The position numbers and the translations under genes are program-made. Below are positions 1 to 8,179 of a stretch of 64,000 nt of DNA, one piece after another; position 1 is the stretch's first letter, and each line of letters starts with the position of its first letter. The DNA is from Achromobacter sp. B7 (GTDB lineage Bacteria > Pseudomonadota > Gammaproteobacteria > Burkholderiales > Burkholderiaceae_B). The stretch lies in the NCBI RefSeq assembly GCF_003600685.1, contig NZ_CP032084.1, positions 4,402,001 through 4,466,000 of the forward strand. Direction: 5' to 3'. Below the pieces are notes generated by a model. The model was not told the origin of the DNA. It ran no database searches and saw nothing but the letters and a program-made list of their open reading frames with translations.

Positions 1-2
1 TC

Positions 3-1367
3 ATCTTTACCGACGCCGACAACGAAGCCGGCCGACCACAGAAAGAGCTGGAACGCGCCCGGCATATCGGCTATGCGCCCGACGAACGCTGGCACCGGCG
101 CAAGGACGGCGGCCTGATCTTCTGCACGGGCGGCGTCAACCGCATGGACGACCCGCACTATCAGGGCTTTGCGAAGATCGTGCGCGACGTGACGGAACTG
201 AAGCTGCGCGATGCCGAACAAGAGTCGCGCCTGGACCGCGCGCGCGCCGACAACGTGCTGAAGGACGAATTCTTCGCCATGGTGTCGCACGAGCTGAAGC
301 ATCCGCTGAACCTGATCCAGCTGAACGCGGAATTGCTGGCGCGCACGCCGGCGGTGCGCAATTCCCCGGCAGCGGCCCGCTCGGCAGACCTGATCCAGCG
401 GTCGGTCAAAGGGCAAGCGCGCATCATCGACGACCTGCTCGACCTTTCCCGCGTGCGCACGGGCAAGCTGGGCCTGAACCAATCGATATTCGATATCACC
501 GCGATAGCCACCAACATTCTTGAAGTGCTGGGCCCCGTGGCCAGCACGGCAGGCCTGACGCTGCGCGGCGAGTTCGACCCCAACCGCGCCATCCATCTGA
601 ACGCCGATCCGCTGCGCGTGGAGCAGATCATCTGGAACCTGCTGAACAACGGCATCAAGTTCACCCCGCCGGGCGGCACCGTCACGCTGAAGCTGGACGT
701 GGAAGACGAACGCTTGCGGCTGGATGTCATCGATAACGGCCAGGGCATCGACGCCCAGTTCCTGGGCAAGGTGTTCGACATGTTCAGCCAGGCGGATCTG
801 CGCCAGCGCAATCTGGCCAGCCCCGGCCTGGGTATTGGCCTGGCGGTGGCCAGCGAACTGGTCAAGGCCCACGGCGGCACCATCCAGGCGCATTCGGATG
901 GCAATGGGCGTGGCGCGCGCTTCACCGTGCGCATGGCGCTGGCCAACACACAGCAACAGGAAGTGCAGCTGCCGCTACCCGGCGAGAGTCCCCTCAAAGG
1001 GTTGAAGGTGCTGATCGTGGATGACTCCGAGGATATTCTTCACATCATGCGCGAGCTGCTCGAAATGGAAGAGGCCTGCGTCACCGCGGTGGGCAGTGGC
1101 CGCGAGGCGCTGGAAGCATTCGCGAATGCGCCGTTCGACCTGCTGCTCTCCGATATCGGCATGGCCGACATGGACGGGTATGAGCTGATCCGCGCCATTC
1201 GCGAAAAGCATCCGGACAGCGCGGTGCCGGCCATCGCACTGACCGGCTTTGGTTCGAAGGAAGACATGAACGAGGCGCTGCAAGCCGGCTATTCCGCGCA
1301 CATCAGCAAGCCGGTGTCGCTGGACAACCTGCTGGACATCGTGCGCCATCTGCGCGACGGCGGCTAA
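3..1367 (+). CDS. PAS hybrid histidine kinase with C-terminal receiver (5' partial)
   Basis: This is a sensor kinase whose start lies upstream of the window; the frame is open from base 3 and gives 454 residues. The first 50 or so residues read as the end of a PAS fold with the ERWHRRKDG type motif and a following coiled linker. The H-box is DEFFAMVSHELKHPLN, with the phospho-accepting histidine near residue 97, and the ATPase domain shows NLLNNGIKF and GLGIGL. A receiver domain starts near residue 330 (VLIVDDSED, phospho-acceptor in LLLSDIGMADMDGYE, KP near the end). The hybrid layout suggests an intramolecular phosphorelay or feedback receiver. No output domain is visible. The signal is unknown. 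It may belong functionally with the second CheB-CheR kinase 14 kb away, but this is inference. Confidence 0.9.
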   Translation: MFTDADNEAGRPQKELERARHIGYAPDERWHRRKDGGLIFCTGGVNRMDDPHYQGFAKIVRDVTELKLRDAEQESRLDRARADNVLKDEFFAMVSHELKHPLNLIQLNAELLARTPAVRNSPAAARSADLIQRSVKGQARIIDDLLDLSRVRTGKLGLNQSIFDITAIATNILEVLGPVASTAGLTLRGEFDPNRAIHLNADPLRVEQIIWNLLNNGIKFTPPGGTVTLKLDVEDERLRLDVIDNGQGIDAQFLGKVFDMFSQADLRQRNLASPGLGIGLAVASELVKAHGGTIQAHSDGNGRGARFTVRMALANTQQQEVQLPLPGESPLKGLKVLIVDDSEDILHIMRELLEMEEACVTAVGSGREALEAFANAPFDLLLSDIGMADMDGYELIRAIREKHPDSAVPAIALTGFGSKEDMNEALQAGYSAHISKPVSLDNLLDIVRHLRDGG

Positions 1368-1385
1368 GGGGGAACGCGGCGCGCT

Positions 1386-1595
1386 TCAGGCGCCGGCCTG
1401 CCCTTGCCCGGAACTCCGGTGGCCCGCCAGCACCTGAAACGCCCGCGCCACGTCGTCGGGAATTTCGGTATCCAGCACGTCGTGCTTCCACCCCCGCTTG
1501 GGCGGCCACGGCACGCCCAGCAGCGCCAGCTGCTTTTGGTTATAGCCGCCGCCCGCGGTTTGCCATCGCAGCAGCCATTCATTGGTGACTTCCAT
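1386..1595 (-). CDS. Small hypothetical protein, 69 aa
   Basis: I do not recognise this protein. It begins at the ATG at 1595 because a GAGGTG ribosome site lies six bases upstream; an in-frame GTG at 1604 would overlap that site. The sequence has a tryptophan-rich first half and an IPDDVARAF segment. It ends just past the convergent kinase stop. It lies 28 bases after the 54-residue membrane protein on the same strand, so the two are probably co-transcribed from the sigma-54-like site at 1839-1852. The compact, non-repetitive composition argues for a real folded protein. Confidence 0.6.
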   Translation of the reverse strand: MEVTNEWLLRWQTAGGGYNQKQLALLGVPWPPKRGWKHDVLDTEIPDDVARAFQVLAGHRSSGQGQAGA

Positions 1596-1623
1596 AAGGC
1601 TCACCTCAAAGAAGGAACGGCCG

Positions 1624-1788
1624 CTATCGCAGCCAGATCGCTACCGCCCATACCACGAGCAAGATCGCCACAAGCGCTCCGATAAAGGTTGCGAACTGCC
1701 GCCACGGCCCACGGCCGGAAGTGGACTTGCGCGCAGCGTGTGCTTGAGCTTCGTCCGAAAACGGCTGAGTAGGGTTTGGCGTTTTCAT
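1624..1788 (-). CDS. Small single-pass membrane protein, 54 aa
   Basis: A short protein with a hydrophilic first half (MKTPNPTQPFSDEAQAH) and one strong transmembrane helix at about residues 34-53 (FIGALVAILLVVWAVAIW). The start at 1788 is chosen because GGAG sits five bases upstream; a longer frame reaching 1932 has no such site. A good -24/-12 element lies about 50 bases upstream at 1839-1852. The function is unknown. Small inner-membrane proteins of this kind are common in envelope stress responses, but nothing here proves that role. Confidence 0.6.
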   Translation of the reverse strand: MKTPNPTQPFSDEAQAHAARKSTSGRGPWRQFATFIGALVAILLVVWAVAIWLR

Positions 1789-1838
1789 TTCAGCTCCGAT
1801 CCGCCCGAACGGCGGCGATGCCTGGCATGCGTTGTCCA

Positions 1839-1852
1839 GCACGTAGCGTGCC
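1839..1852 (-). promoter_or_regulatory. Sigma-54 type -24/-12 element before the 54-aa membrane protein
   Basis: On the minus strand this reads GGCACGCTACGTGC, with GG and GC ten bases apart and a perfect GGCACG half. The -12 half is GTGC instead of TTGC. It ends 51 bases before the ATG at 1788. Confidence 0.5.
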
Positions 1853-1965
1853 CAAGCCGGACCCCGGGGGTCCCGCCACGCTATGCCGTCTAGTGCTGTC
1901 ACACTATTGCAGCTGTCAGGGTCTGCGCTCATACTCGGCGCTCACACAAACATCAAGGTTCCGAG

Positions 1966-2196
1966 ATGGAAAAAGACATCCAAAATCAGGGTGCACAGGC
2001 CGCCCGGAACGGGTGGAGCCTGTTCGATTGCCCCTACCTGCGGGCGCAACAAATGCCCGGCCACACCGGCGAGCCCATCTCCGAATGGCGCGCCAAGGTC
2101 GCCGCCTGGGAAGCCGGCTGGAAGATGGAAGTGGAAAGTTGGCTGGGCCGTTCCCAACCGCCCGCCGTCGTGCGCGACACGCCGGTAATGCACTGA
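1966..2196 (+). CDS. Rmf/CrpP-fold small protein, 76 aa
   Basis: The sequence has the pattern CPYL, then MPGHTGEPISEW, KVAAWEAGW and ME. This is the layout of CrpP-like proteins, which share the ribosome modulation factor fold. Rmf dimerises 70S ribosomes during stationary phase; the CrpP name comes from a plasmid protein reported in fluoroquinolone resistance, but most chromosomal relatives have no tested role. The start at 1966 follows GGTTCCGAG, a weak ribosome site. It lies in a divergent gap with the 54-residue membrane protein. I did not find a convincing promoter. Family assignment is moderately sure; a biochemical function is not. Confidence 0.6.
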   Translation: MEKDIQNQGAQAARNGWSLFDCPYLRAQQMPGHTGEPISEWRAKVAAWEAGWKMEVESWLGRSQPPAVVRDTPVMH

Positions 2197-2229
2197 CGCC
2201 AGCCGCTTTCCCCCGACTATCCGGGGCCG

Positions 2230-2243
2230 GGTTCGGTACTTGC
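2230..2243 (+). promoter_or_regulatory. Possible sigma-54 -24/-12 element before nadE
   Basis: The site reads GGTTCGGTACTTGC, which keeps GG, ten-base spacing, and the full TTGC, but departs from CAC after the GG. It ends 70 bases before the nadE ATG. It is weaker than the others in this block. Confidence 0.35.
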
Positions 2244-2312
2244 TACCGCCCCTCAGGTGCACATGGCGGACGCCGGTCCGCCGCATTCGCAACTGTGGAG
2301 GGAGACCTGATC

Positions 2313-3221
2313 ATGGCTCGGAATACCAACACGCAAGATCGCCAAGCTGCCATTGCGTGTGAACTCGGCGTCCAACAAGGCTTCGACTCGGCCCGCGAGC
2401 TCGAAAGCCGGATCGCATTCCTGGAAAATTATTTGTCAGACACCGGAAAATCCGGCTATGTGCTGGGCATCAGCGGCGGCGTGGATTCGACGGTGGCGGG
2501 AAGAATGGCGCAGTTGGCCACCGAGCGGCTGCGGCTGAAGGGACGCCGCGCATTCTTCGTGGCGGTGCGTTTGCCGTACGGCGAACAGCACGACGAAGAG
2601 GATGCCACGCGCGCGCTGGACTTCATTCGCGCGGACCACGTCATGCAGGTCGATATCAAGCCGGCGGTAAACGCCCAGCGTGACGCGCTGGAAGCAGCGG
2701 GATTGGTATTCACCGACGAGGCAGCGGAAGACTTCGTCGCTGGCAACATCAAGGCGCGTCAACGCATGGTGGCGCAATACGCGATTGCCGGCGCGCTGGA
2801 CTGCCTGGTCATCGGCACCGACCAGGCGGCGGAAGCGCTGATGGGTTTTTTTACCAAGCACGGCGATGGCGCGGCCGACCTGCTGCCGCTACGCGGTCTG
2901 ACCAAGCGGCGCGTGCGCGCGCTGGGCGTGGTGCTGGGTGCACCCGCCAAGCTCATCACCAAGGCCCCCACGGCCGACCTGGAATCGCTGCGGCCGGGCC
3001 TGCCGGACGAGGTGGCGCTGGGCGTCTCGTACGACGAGATCGATGATTTCCTGGAAGGCCGGCCGGTACGCGACGATGCGCGCGAGACGATCCTGAAGCA
3101 ATACGACGCGACCGCGCACAAGCGCTTGCCGGCCGCCGCGCCGCCAGCGCCCGGCACGGACGATCGGGGCAGCGGCAACGACGCCCCCAACGGCAACGGG
3201 CACCCCTCGGCGGCGGCTTAG
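2313..3221 (+). CDS. nadE: Ammonia-dependent NAD(+) synthetase
   Basis: NadE amidates deamido-NAD with ammonia and ATP in the last step of NAD synthesis. The 302-residue protein carries the PP-loop LGISGGVDST near residue 50, then RLPYGEQHDEEDA, IGTDQAAEALMGFFTKHGDG, KAPTADLE and PDEVALGVSYDEIDDFLEG, all typical of the single-domain enzyme. The start at 2313 has GGAG upstream; the frame stays open to 1776 but that part is not conserved-looking. After residue 265 or so there is a proline/glycine/alanine-rich tail that most NadE proteins lack. Its location beside stress genes and a possible sigma-54 site suggests a conditional copy, and many relatives also carry a glutamine-dependent NadE elsewhere; that is inference. 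Confidence 0.93.
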   Translation: MARNTNTQDRQAAIACELGVQQGFDSARELESRIAFLENYLSDTGKSGYVLGISGGVDSTVAGRMAQLATERLRLKGRRAFFVAVRLPYGEQHDEEDATRALDFIRADHVMQVDIKPAVNAQRDALEAAGLVFTDEAAEDFVAGNIKARQRMVAQYAIAGALDCLVIGTDQAAEALMGFFTKHGDGAADLLPLRGLTKRRVRALGVVLGAPAKLITKAPTADLESLRPGLPDEVALGVSYDEIDDFLEGRPVRDDARETILKQYDATAHKRLPAAAPPAPGTDDRGSGNDAPNGNGHPSAAA

Positions 3222-3229
3222 GACTTCCA

Positions 3230-3245
3230 GGCCCCGCGCGGGGCC
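3230..3245. terminator. GC-rich hairpin between convergent nadE and galU
   Basis: A perfect 16-base palindrome (GGCCCCGC then GCGGGGCC) lies between the two converging genes. There is no T-tract, so its role as a terminator is only likely. Confidence 0.4.
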
Positions 3246-3285
3246 AAGGGGCCGCGGGGCAGCCTCTTAGCCCCGCCCCAGCCCA

Positions 3286-4122
3286 TCACCCCACCATGCC
3301 GTGGTACTTGCGCCCGATTTCCATCGTGGCGCGGTAGAACCCTTCCTTGCTGCCGCAGTCGTAGCGCACGCCGTCGTACTCGTAGCCGTACACCTTGCGA
3401 TCCTGCAACAGCGACGCGATGGCGTCGGTCAATTGAATTTCGCCGCCCACGCCCGGCTGCGTGGCCTTGAGCGCGTCAAAGATCTGGGGCTCAAGAATGT
3501 AGCGGCCCACCACCGCGAGCTCGCTGGGCGCGTCTTCGGGCTTGGGCTTTTCCACGATGCCGGACACCTGCACGACGCTTTGCGAGGCCGGCTTGCCGGA
3601 CACGATGCCGTACTGATTGGTCTGGCTGCGCGGCACGTGTTGCACCGCCAGCACGCTGCCTTCGAACTCGCGCGCCACTTTCATCATCTCGCCGATCACC
3701 GGCGTGTCAGCGTCGATCATGTCGTCGGCCAGCAGCACCGCGAACGGCTCGTCGCCCACGATGGCCGCCGCGCACATCACGGCGTGGCCCAGCCCCAGCG
3801 CGGCGGGCTGACGCGTGTAGACGCATTTGACGGAATCGGGAATCACGTTGCGCACGCTGTCCAGCAACGCCACCTTGTTTTTCAACTCCAGGTCGCGTTC
3901 CAATTCAGGCATGCGGTCAAAGTGGTCTTCAATGGCGCGCTTGTTGCGGCCGGTGACGAAGATCAATTCGGTAATGCCCGCCGCCACGGCCTCCTCGACG
4001 GCATATTGGATCAGGGGCCGGTCAACGATGGGGAGCATTTCCTTGGGCATGGCCTTGGTGGCCGGAAGGAAACGCGTGCCCAGGCCGGCAACGGGAAATA
4101 CCGCTTTTCGAATGGGAAGCAT
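3286..4122 (-). CDS. galU: UTP-glucose-1-phosphate uridylyltransferase
   Basis: GalU makes UDP-glucose from UTP and glucose-1-phosphate, feeding surface polysaccharide synthesis. The 278-residue protein has the nucleotidyltransferase signature [20 protein letters not shown] near the N-terminus, [24 protein letters not shown], and the C-terminal [12 protein letters not shown]. Length matches the bacterial family. The start follows a weak GAGAG site. An excellent sigma-54 element lies 50 bases upstream, so the supply of UDP-glucose is probably tied to the same signal as the glycosyltransferase/mutase operon 4 kb away, which would need UDP-galactose derived from it. Confidence 0.95.
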   Translation of the reverse strand: MLPIRKAVFPVAGLGTRFLPATKAMPKEMLPIVDRPLIQYAVEEAVAAGITELIFVTGRNKRAIEDHFDRMPELERDLELKNKVALLDSVRNVIPDSVKCVYTRQPAALGLGHAVMCAAAIVGDEPFAVLLADDMIDADTPVIGEMMKVAREFEGSVLAVQHVPRSQTNQYGIVSGKPASQSVVQVSGIVEKPKPEDAPSELAVVGRYILEPQIFDALKATQPGVGGEIQLTDAIASLLQDRKVYGYEYDGVRYDCGSKEGFYRATMEIGRKYHGMVG

Positions 4123-4171
4123 GGCTTGGCTCTCACTGTGATGACAACCCGGAACGGGGTGCCGGAATTGA

Positions 4172-4185
4172 GCAAAAATCGTGCC
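4172..4185 (-). promoter_or_regulatory. Sigma-54 -24/-12 promoter of galU
   Basis: The minus strand reads GGCACGATTTTTGC, a full match to the GGCACG-N4-TTGC consensus, and is followed by T. It ends 50 bases before the galU start codon. Confidence 0.75.
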
Positions 4186-4216
4186 CGCGATCCGGGTTGC
4201 CAGAGCGCCCGTGGCA

Positions 4217-5107
4217 TCAGGTCAATTTGTCGCTGGCGCCCGGCCCCTGACCCAGCTCCGCGCCCGTCTCCGGGTCCGCCGAGGGGTCCGACGCGGTGCG
4301 CGCCACCATGGCTTGCAGCGCCAGCGTTTCTTCTTCCGTCAGCCCAACGCTGGCCATGCCGTCGCCATCGATGGCGCGCTGCTCTTCGCGGGCCGTCACG
4401 TAGGTAAAGTTTTCGTCGCTGTTCCACGAGCCGCGCATATCGCCTTCGCCCTGCGACATGTTGAAGTACACGTTGGCAAAGCGCGGATCGCCCGGCAGCT
4501 TTCCGGGCGGGAAATTGGGCTCCATGGAATACAGCGCCTTTTCAAAGGACCGCTGGTGCGCGACTTCGCGCGTCATCAAAAAGCCCAGGGCTTCCTTGAC
4601 GCCGGGGTCGTCCGTGGCGTTGATCAAGCGTTCGTAGATGATCTTGGCGCGGGCTTCGGCGGCGATGTTCGAGCGCAGGTCGGCGGACGGATCGCCGATG
4701 GTGTCGATATAGCCCGCATTCCACAGCTGGCCGCCCGAGTTGGTCAGCGCCGGCCCGCCGCCGTACAGCACTTGCGTCACGTGCGAATCGTTGCCCGGCC
4801 CGTTCAAGCGCCGGTAGATCTCGGCCTCGGATTCGGTGGCTTCGGCCAGCGCGCCCTTGGCGCCCTTGTTCAGCATGGCCACCATGGTCCCGATCACTTC
4901 CAGATGGCTCAGTTCTTCGGTGGCGATGTCCAGCAGCATGTCTTTGCGGCCAGGATCGTCTTCGGCGATGGCCTGAGTGAAATATCTACACGCCGCCGCC
5001 AGTTCTCCTTGCGGCCCGCCAAATTGTTCCAGCAGCAGGTTCGCCAGACCGGGATTGGTCTGCGAGACGCGGACGGTGTACTGCAATCGTTTGTTGTGAG
5101 CAAACAT
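4217..5107 (-). CDS. Manganese-containing (non-haem) catalase
   Basis: This enzyme disproportionates hydrogen peroxide at a dimanganese centre. The 296-residue protein has the ferritin-like metal ligands in order: [12 protein letters not shown] (first glutamate), [12 protein letters not shown] (glutamate and histidine), then [12 protein letters not shown] and [15 protein letters not shown] for the second half. Length and motifs fit the KatN/YdbD type catalases. A strong AAAGGAG site precedes the ATG. The sigma-54 element at 5160-5173 lies 53 bases upstream. The C-terminal 35 residues are acidic and disordered-looking ([16 protein letters not shown]). Confidence 0.93.
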   Translation of the reverse strand: MFAHNKRLQYTVRVSQTNPGLANLLLEQFGGPQGELAAACRYFTQAIAEDDPGRKDMLLDIATEELSHLEVIGTMVAMLNKGAKGALAEATESEAEIYRRLNGPGNDSHVTQVLYGGGPALTNSGGQLWNAGYIDTIGDPSADLRSNIAAEARAKIIYERLINATDDPGVKEALGFLMTREVAHQRSFEKALYSMEPNFPPGKLPGDPRFANVYFNMSQGEGDMRGSWNSDENFTYVTAREEQRAIDGDGMASVGLTEEETLALQAMVARTASDPSADPETGAELGQGPGASDKLT

Positions 5108-5159
5108 GGTTTATCTCCTTTGACGCCGTTCCCCTAATGGCCCGGCTGCCGCGACCCTC

Positions 5160-5173
5160 GCAACCGCCATGCC
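5160..5173 (-). promoter_or_regulatory. Sigma-54 -24/-12 promoter of the manganese catalase
   Basis: The minus strand reads GGCATGGCGGTTGC with exact ten-base spacing between GG and GC. It lies 53 bases before the catalase ATG and just past the stop of the ABC exporter gene. Confidence 0.7.
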
Positions 5174-5181
5174 GAAACCGC

Positions 5182-7017
5182 CTACGCCTGCTTGAGCTGG
5201 CCTTCGCGCGCGGCGCGCGCATCGTCCAGCGATTCCACCGCCCCGTCATCATGCGGCATCGCGCCCTTGCGGCTGGCTTGCAGGTCCCACAGCGCGCGGA
5301 ACGGCCCACGCGCGCGCAGCAGTTCATCCAGCGTGCCGTCTTCAACGACCGCGCCGTTTTCCAGCACCACGATGCGGTCGTAGCGCGCCAACGAAGACAG
5401 GCGGTGCGCGGCGGCCACCACCGTGCGGCTGCGCATCAGTTCCGCCAGCGCGCGCTGGATCAGCATTTCGGAATGGCTGTCCAGCGCCGAGGTGGCTTCG
5501 TCGAGCAAGAGAATGGGTGCATTTTTTAAAAATGCGCGCGCAATACCGATGCGCTGGCGTTCGCCGCCGGACAACATCGCGCCGCGTTCGCCCACCACGG
5601 TGTCATAGCCCTGCGGCATCTTGCTGATGAACTCGGCGCAATGCGCCTGCGCGGCCGCTTGCAGCACCTCTTCCTCGGACGCATCCGGACGGCCATAGCG
5701 GATGTTCTCCATCACGCTGCGGCGGAACAGGCTGATGTCTTGCGGCACCACCGAGATCGCGTCCTTCAGGCTTTCCAGCGTGGCGTGGCGAATGGGTTGC
5801 CCGCCGATCAAGATGCTGCCGCCGTCCGGTTCGTCGGCCCGTTGCAGCAAGGACAGCAGCGTGGACTTGCCCGCGCCGGAGGCGCCCACCAAGCCGACCT
5901 TCTGCCCGGCCGGTATCGTCAAGGACACGCCCCGCACCGCGCGATTGCCGCCTGGGTAGGTGTAGTGCACGTTGTCGAACACGATGGATGCGGATTCCGG
6001 GCGCAGCGGTCGCGCCCCGGGCAGGTCGGGCACGGCGGGCGGACGCGCCACCACGCGCAGCATTTCGCCGATGACGCCAAACTGCTGCGCGGTGCCGACC
6101 AACGCCAGCGCCAGGTCGCGCGACCCATGCAGGATGCGAAAGGTCAGCGCGCTGACCACCACCACATCGCCCGGCGTGGCGTTGCCGCGTTGCCAGGAAT
6201 GCAGCACCCAGAACAGCATGGCGCTGGCCGCCAGCCACAGGCAGGCATCATGGATCACGCGGGCCTTTTCCACGTACATCCAGCTGCGGCGTTGCGCGCG
6301 GGCTTCTTCGCCCAGCGCCCGCTCCAGCCGCGCGCGCTCACGCGCCTGGGCCGAAAACGCCTGCACCGCCCAGATGTTCGAAATGGCGTCGACGATTTCG
6401 CCGCCGACGTGGGCCGCCTGTTCGCCATAGTGCTGGTGCAGGCCACGCCCCCGGGCGCCAAAGGCGATGATGACCGCGCCCAACACGATCACGAAGCACA
6501 GCAAGGCGGTAGCCATGCGCCAGTCCACCGTCGACAACACCACAATGGCGCCGATGAAGTCCACGCAGGGCGGAATGATGCTCCACACCGCCGCGCCATA
6601 GATCGCGCCCGCCGCCGTGGCGGTGGCGGTGATGCGGTTGGCCAGCGCGCCGGAATGGTGCTGGCGGAAGTAGCGCGTGGAGTGGTGGCTCAGGTGTTCG
6701 AACAGTTCCACCCGCAAGGCCGCGCAGGCCGCCACGATGTTGCGGCAGCCCAGCCAGCCGCCACTGCGCCACAACGCCGCTTCGACGGCGATCAGCGCCA
6801 GGAACACGCCCAGCGGCCACCACACATCACCGGCCGACGCCTGCCCGCCGGCCATGGCGTCCACGATCAGCTTCATGGCGTACTGCACGGCGACCGAGCA
6901 CGTGCCGGCCAACACCACCACGAAGGCCAGCAACCCGAACGCCAGCCGCCGCTGGGCAACGTAGCGCCAGATAAACGCCAACGGTCGGGTGGGCAATGCT
7001 TGTTGATCCGACGACAT
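5182..7017 (-). CDS. ABC exporter, fused permease and ATPase
   Basis: A 611-residue half-transporter of the exporter (MsbA-like) type that would act as a dimer in the inner membrane. The first 320 residues contain about six transmembrane helices. The ATPase domain has Walker A GASGAGKST, the signature LSGGERQRIGIARAF and Walker B ILLLDEATSALD, followed by an H-loop (AAAHRLSSL). The ATG at 7017 is four bases after the stop of the glycosidase gene, so it is the third gene of the operon that begins at 10558. Given the glycosyltransferase and mutase, it may flip or export a galactofuranose-containing glycolipid or oligosaccharide; the substrate is an inference. Confidence 0.88.
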   Translation of the reverse strand: MSSDQQALPTRPLAFIWRYVAQRRLAFGLLAFVVVLAGTCSVAVQYAMKLIVDAMAGGQASAGDVWWPLGVFLALIAVEAALWRSGGWLGCRNIVAACAALRVELFEHLSHHSTRYFRQHHSGALANRITATATAAGAIYGAAVWSIIPPCVDFIGAIVVLSTVDWRMATALLCFVIVLGAVIIAFGARGRGLHQHYGEQAAHVGGEIVDAISNIWAVQAFSAQARERARLERALGEEARAQRRSWMYVEKARVIHDACLWLAASAMLFWVLHSWQRGNATPGDVVVVSALTFRILHGSRDLALALVGTAQQFGVIGEMLRVVARPPAVPDLPGARPLRPESASIVFDNVHYTYPGGNRAVRGVSLTIPAGQKVGLVGASGAGKSTLLSLLQRADEPDGGSILIGGQPIRHATLESLKDAISVVPQDISLFRRSVMENIRYGRPDASEEEVLQAAAQAHCAEFISKMPQGYDTVVGERGAMLSGGERQRIGIARAFLKNAPILLLDEATSALDSHSEMLIQRALAELMRSRTVVAAAHRLSSLARYDRIVVLENGAVVEDGTLDELLRARGPFRALWDLQASRKGAMPHDDGAVESLDDARAAREGQLKQA

Positions 7018-7020
7018 GGT

Positions 7021-8166
7021 TCAACCCCCTAGTGCAACGGCGCGCGGCGCGTCCAGCAAGCCGGCCGGGCCATCACCAAAGCGCGCTGCCTGTTTACGCA
7101 GCTCGACTTCCAACGGCGCGTAGACCGCGCGTTGGCCTGTGTCCGACGGCGCGCTGAGCAAGCCGGTCGAACAGTAGCGGTTGTCTTCCCACCCGGGGTA
7201 GTCCGTGACCGGGTACAGGCAGATGCCCGCCACATCCACTCCCGCGCCGCGCGCGAGCAGCGCCTGGTCCGCCACGTAGCGCAGCCACGGCGCGCGCGCC
7301 GCGCCTTCCGCGCCCGTCTCTGCGATCAGGATCGGACGGCCATGGCGCTGCGCCTGCTCTGCCAGCAACTCCCCCAGCGGCCGGTAGCGCGGGTCGTCAT
7401 GGCGCAACTGCGGGCCGCAATGCAGCCACTGGTTGTGCGGGTAGTAATTGACGCCCACGATATCCAGGTAGCGCTCGTCACCGCCCAATTCCGGCTGCGT
7501 GCGGCCGGTGATCATGTCCACCGCTTCGAACTGCGAGGCGTTGGCGGCGGCGGCCGGGCCGTCGTCACCGGGTTGCCACGGATGCACCGCAATCATCGGC
7601 TCGGCGGCCAAAAAACGCGCGCCGGGATCGATCTCGCGAATGGCGTCGGCCGCCTGCACAAAGGCCCGCACCAGCTGCCGCTTAAGCTCGCCTCCCCGCC
7701 CGGTGCCGCATGGGCTGAAGTGCGCCATGTCGCCGCCTGCCCAGCTCCAGTACGAAATCTCGTTGATCGGGCAAAACCAGGTCGGCAGCTCCGACTCTTG
7801 TGCGATCAGGCGCGCGACGGCGGCGGCATAGCGCGCAAACGCCTCGGGAAAGCGGCTGGACCAGATGTCGATCCACTGGGGCCAGCCAAAGTGGCATAAA
7901 TCCCAGATGACCTGCATGCCGGTCGCGCGCGCCGCCCGCAACATGGGCAGCACGCTGGACCAGTCGTAGGCATAGGGCGCCGGGTTGACCAGGTGCCAGC
8001 GCACGCCGTCGCGCGCGGTGCGCAGCCCCAGCGACACGGCGTGGGCATAGTCCGACTCGGCCCATTGGGCGTGGCCGGTGGACGCCAGCAGATCCAGCTG
8101 GCGTCCGTCGGGAAAGCGGTGGCATGAACATTCGAAACCCGCCAGGAAAGCACTTTGAAAATGCAT
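7021..8166 (-). CDS. Glycoside hydrolase family 1-like protein
   Basis: The 381-residue protein looks like a TIM-barrel glycosidase related to beta-glucosidases. It shows GLRTARDGVRW near the start, PINEISYWSWAGG with the expected acid/base glutamate near residue 160, and AETGAEG near residue 310 with a probable nucleophile glutamate. It is shorter than classical family 1 enzymes (about 450). There is no signal peptide, so it is cytoplasmic. The start at 8166 is 13 bases after the stop of the upstream gene. In this operon it may act as a trimming enzyme or a transglycosidase on the same glycan; that is inference. Confidence 0.75.
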   Translation of the reverse strand: MHFQSAFLAGFECSCHRFPDGRQLDLLASTGHAQWAESDYAHAVSLGLRTARDGVRWHLVNPAPYAYDWSSVLPMLRAARATGMQVIWDLCHFGWPQWIDIWSSRFPEAFARYAAAVARLIAQESELPTWFCPINEISYWSWAGGDMAHFSPCGTGRGGELKRQLVRAFVQAADAIREIDPGARFLAAEPMIAVHPWQPGDDGPAAAANASQFEAVDMITGRTQPELGGDERYLDIVGVNYYPHNQWLHCGPQLRHDDPRYRPLGELLAEQAQRHGRPILIAETGAEGAARAPWLRYVADQALLARGAGVDVAGICLYPVTDYPGWEDNRYCSTGLLSAPSDTGQRAVYAPLEVELRKQAARFGDGPAGLLDAPRAVALGG

Positions 8167-8179
8167 CGGGCGCCCCCGC

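Noticed and set aside
1886..1901. Sigma-54 element for the CrpP-like gene (TGTCACACTATTGCA)
   Set aside because: The TTGC half is present but the GG at the right distance is replaced by TG, and GG is nearly invariant.
1776..2312. Upstream extension of the nadE frame
   Set aside because: The extension overlaps the CrpP-like gene in another frame and has no family similarity; the ATG at 2313 has a ribosome site and matches NadE starts.
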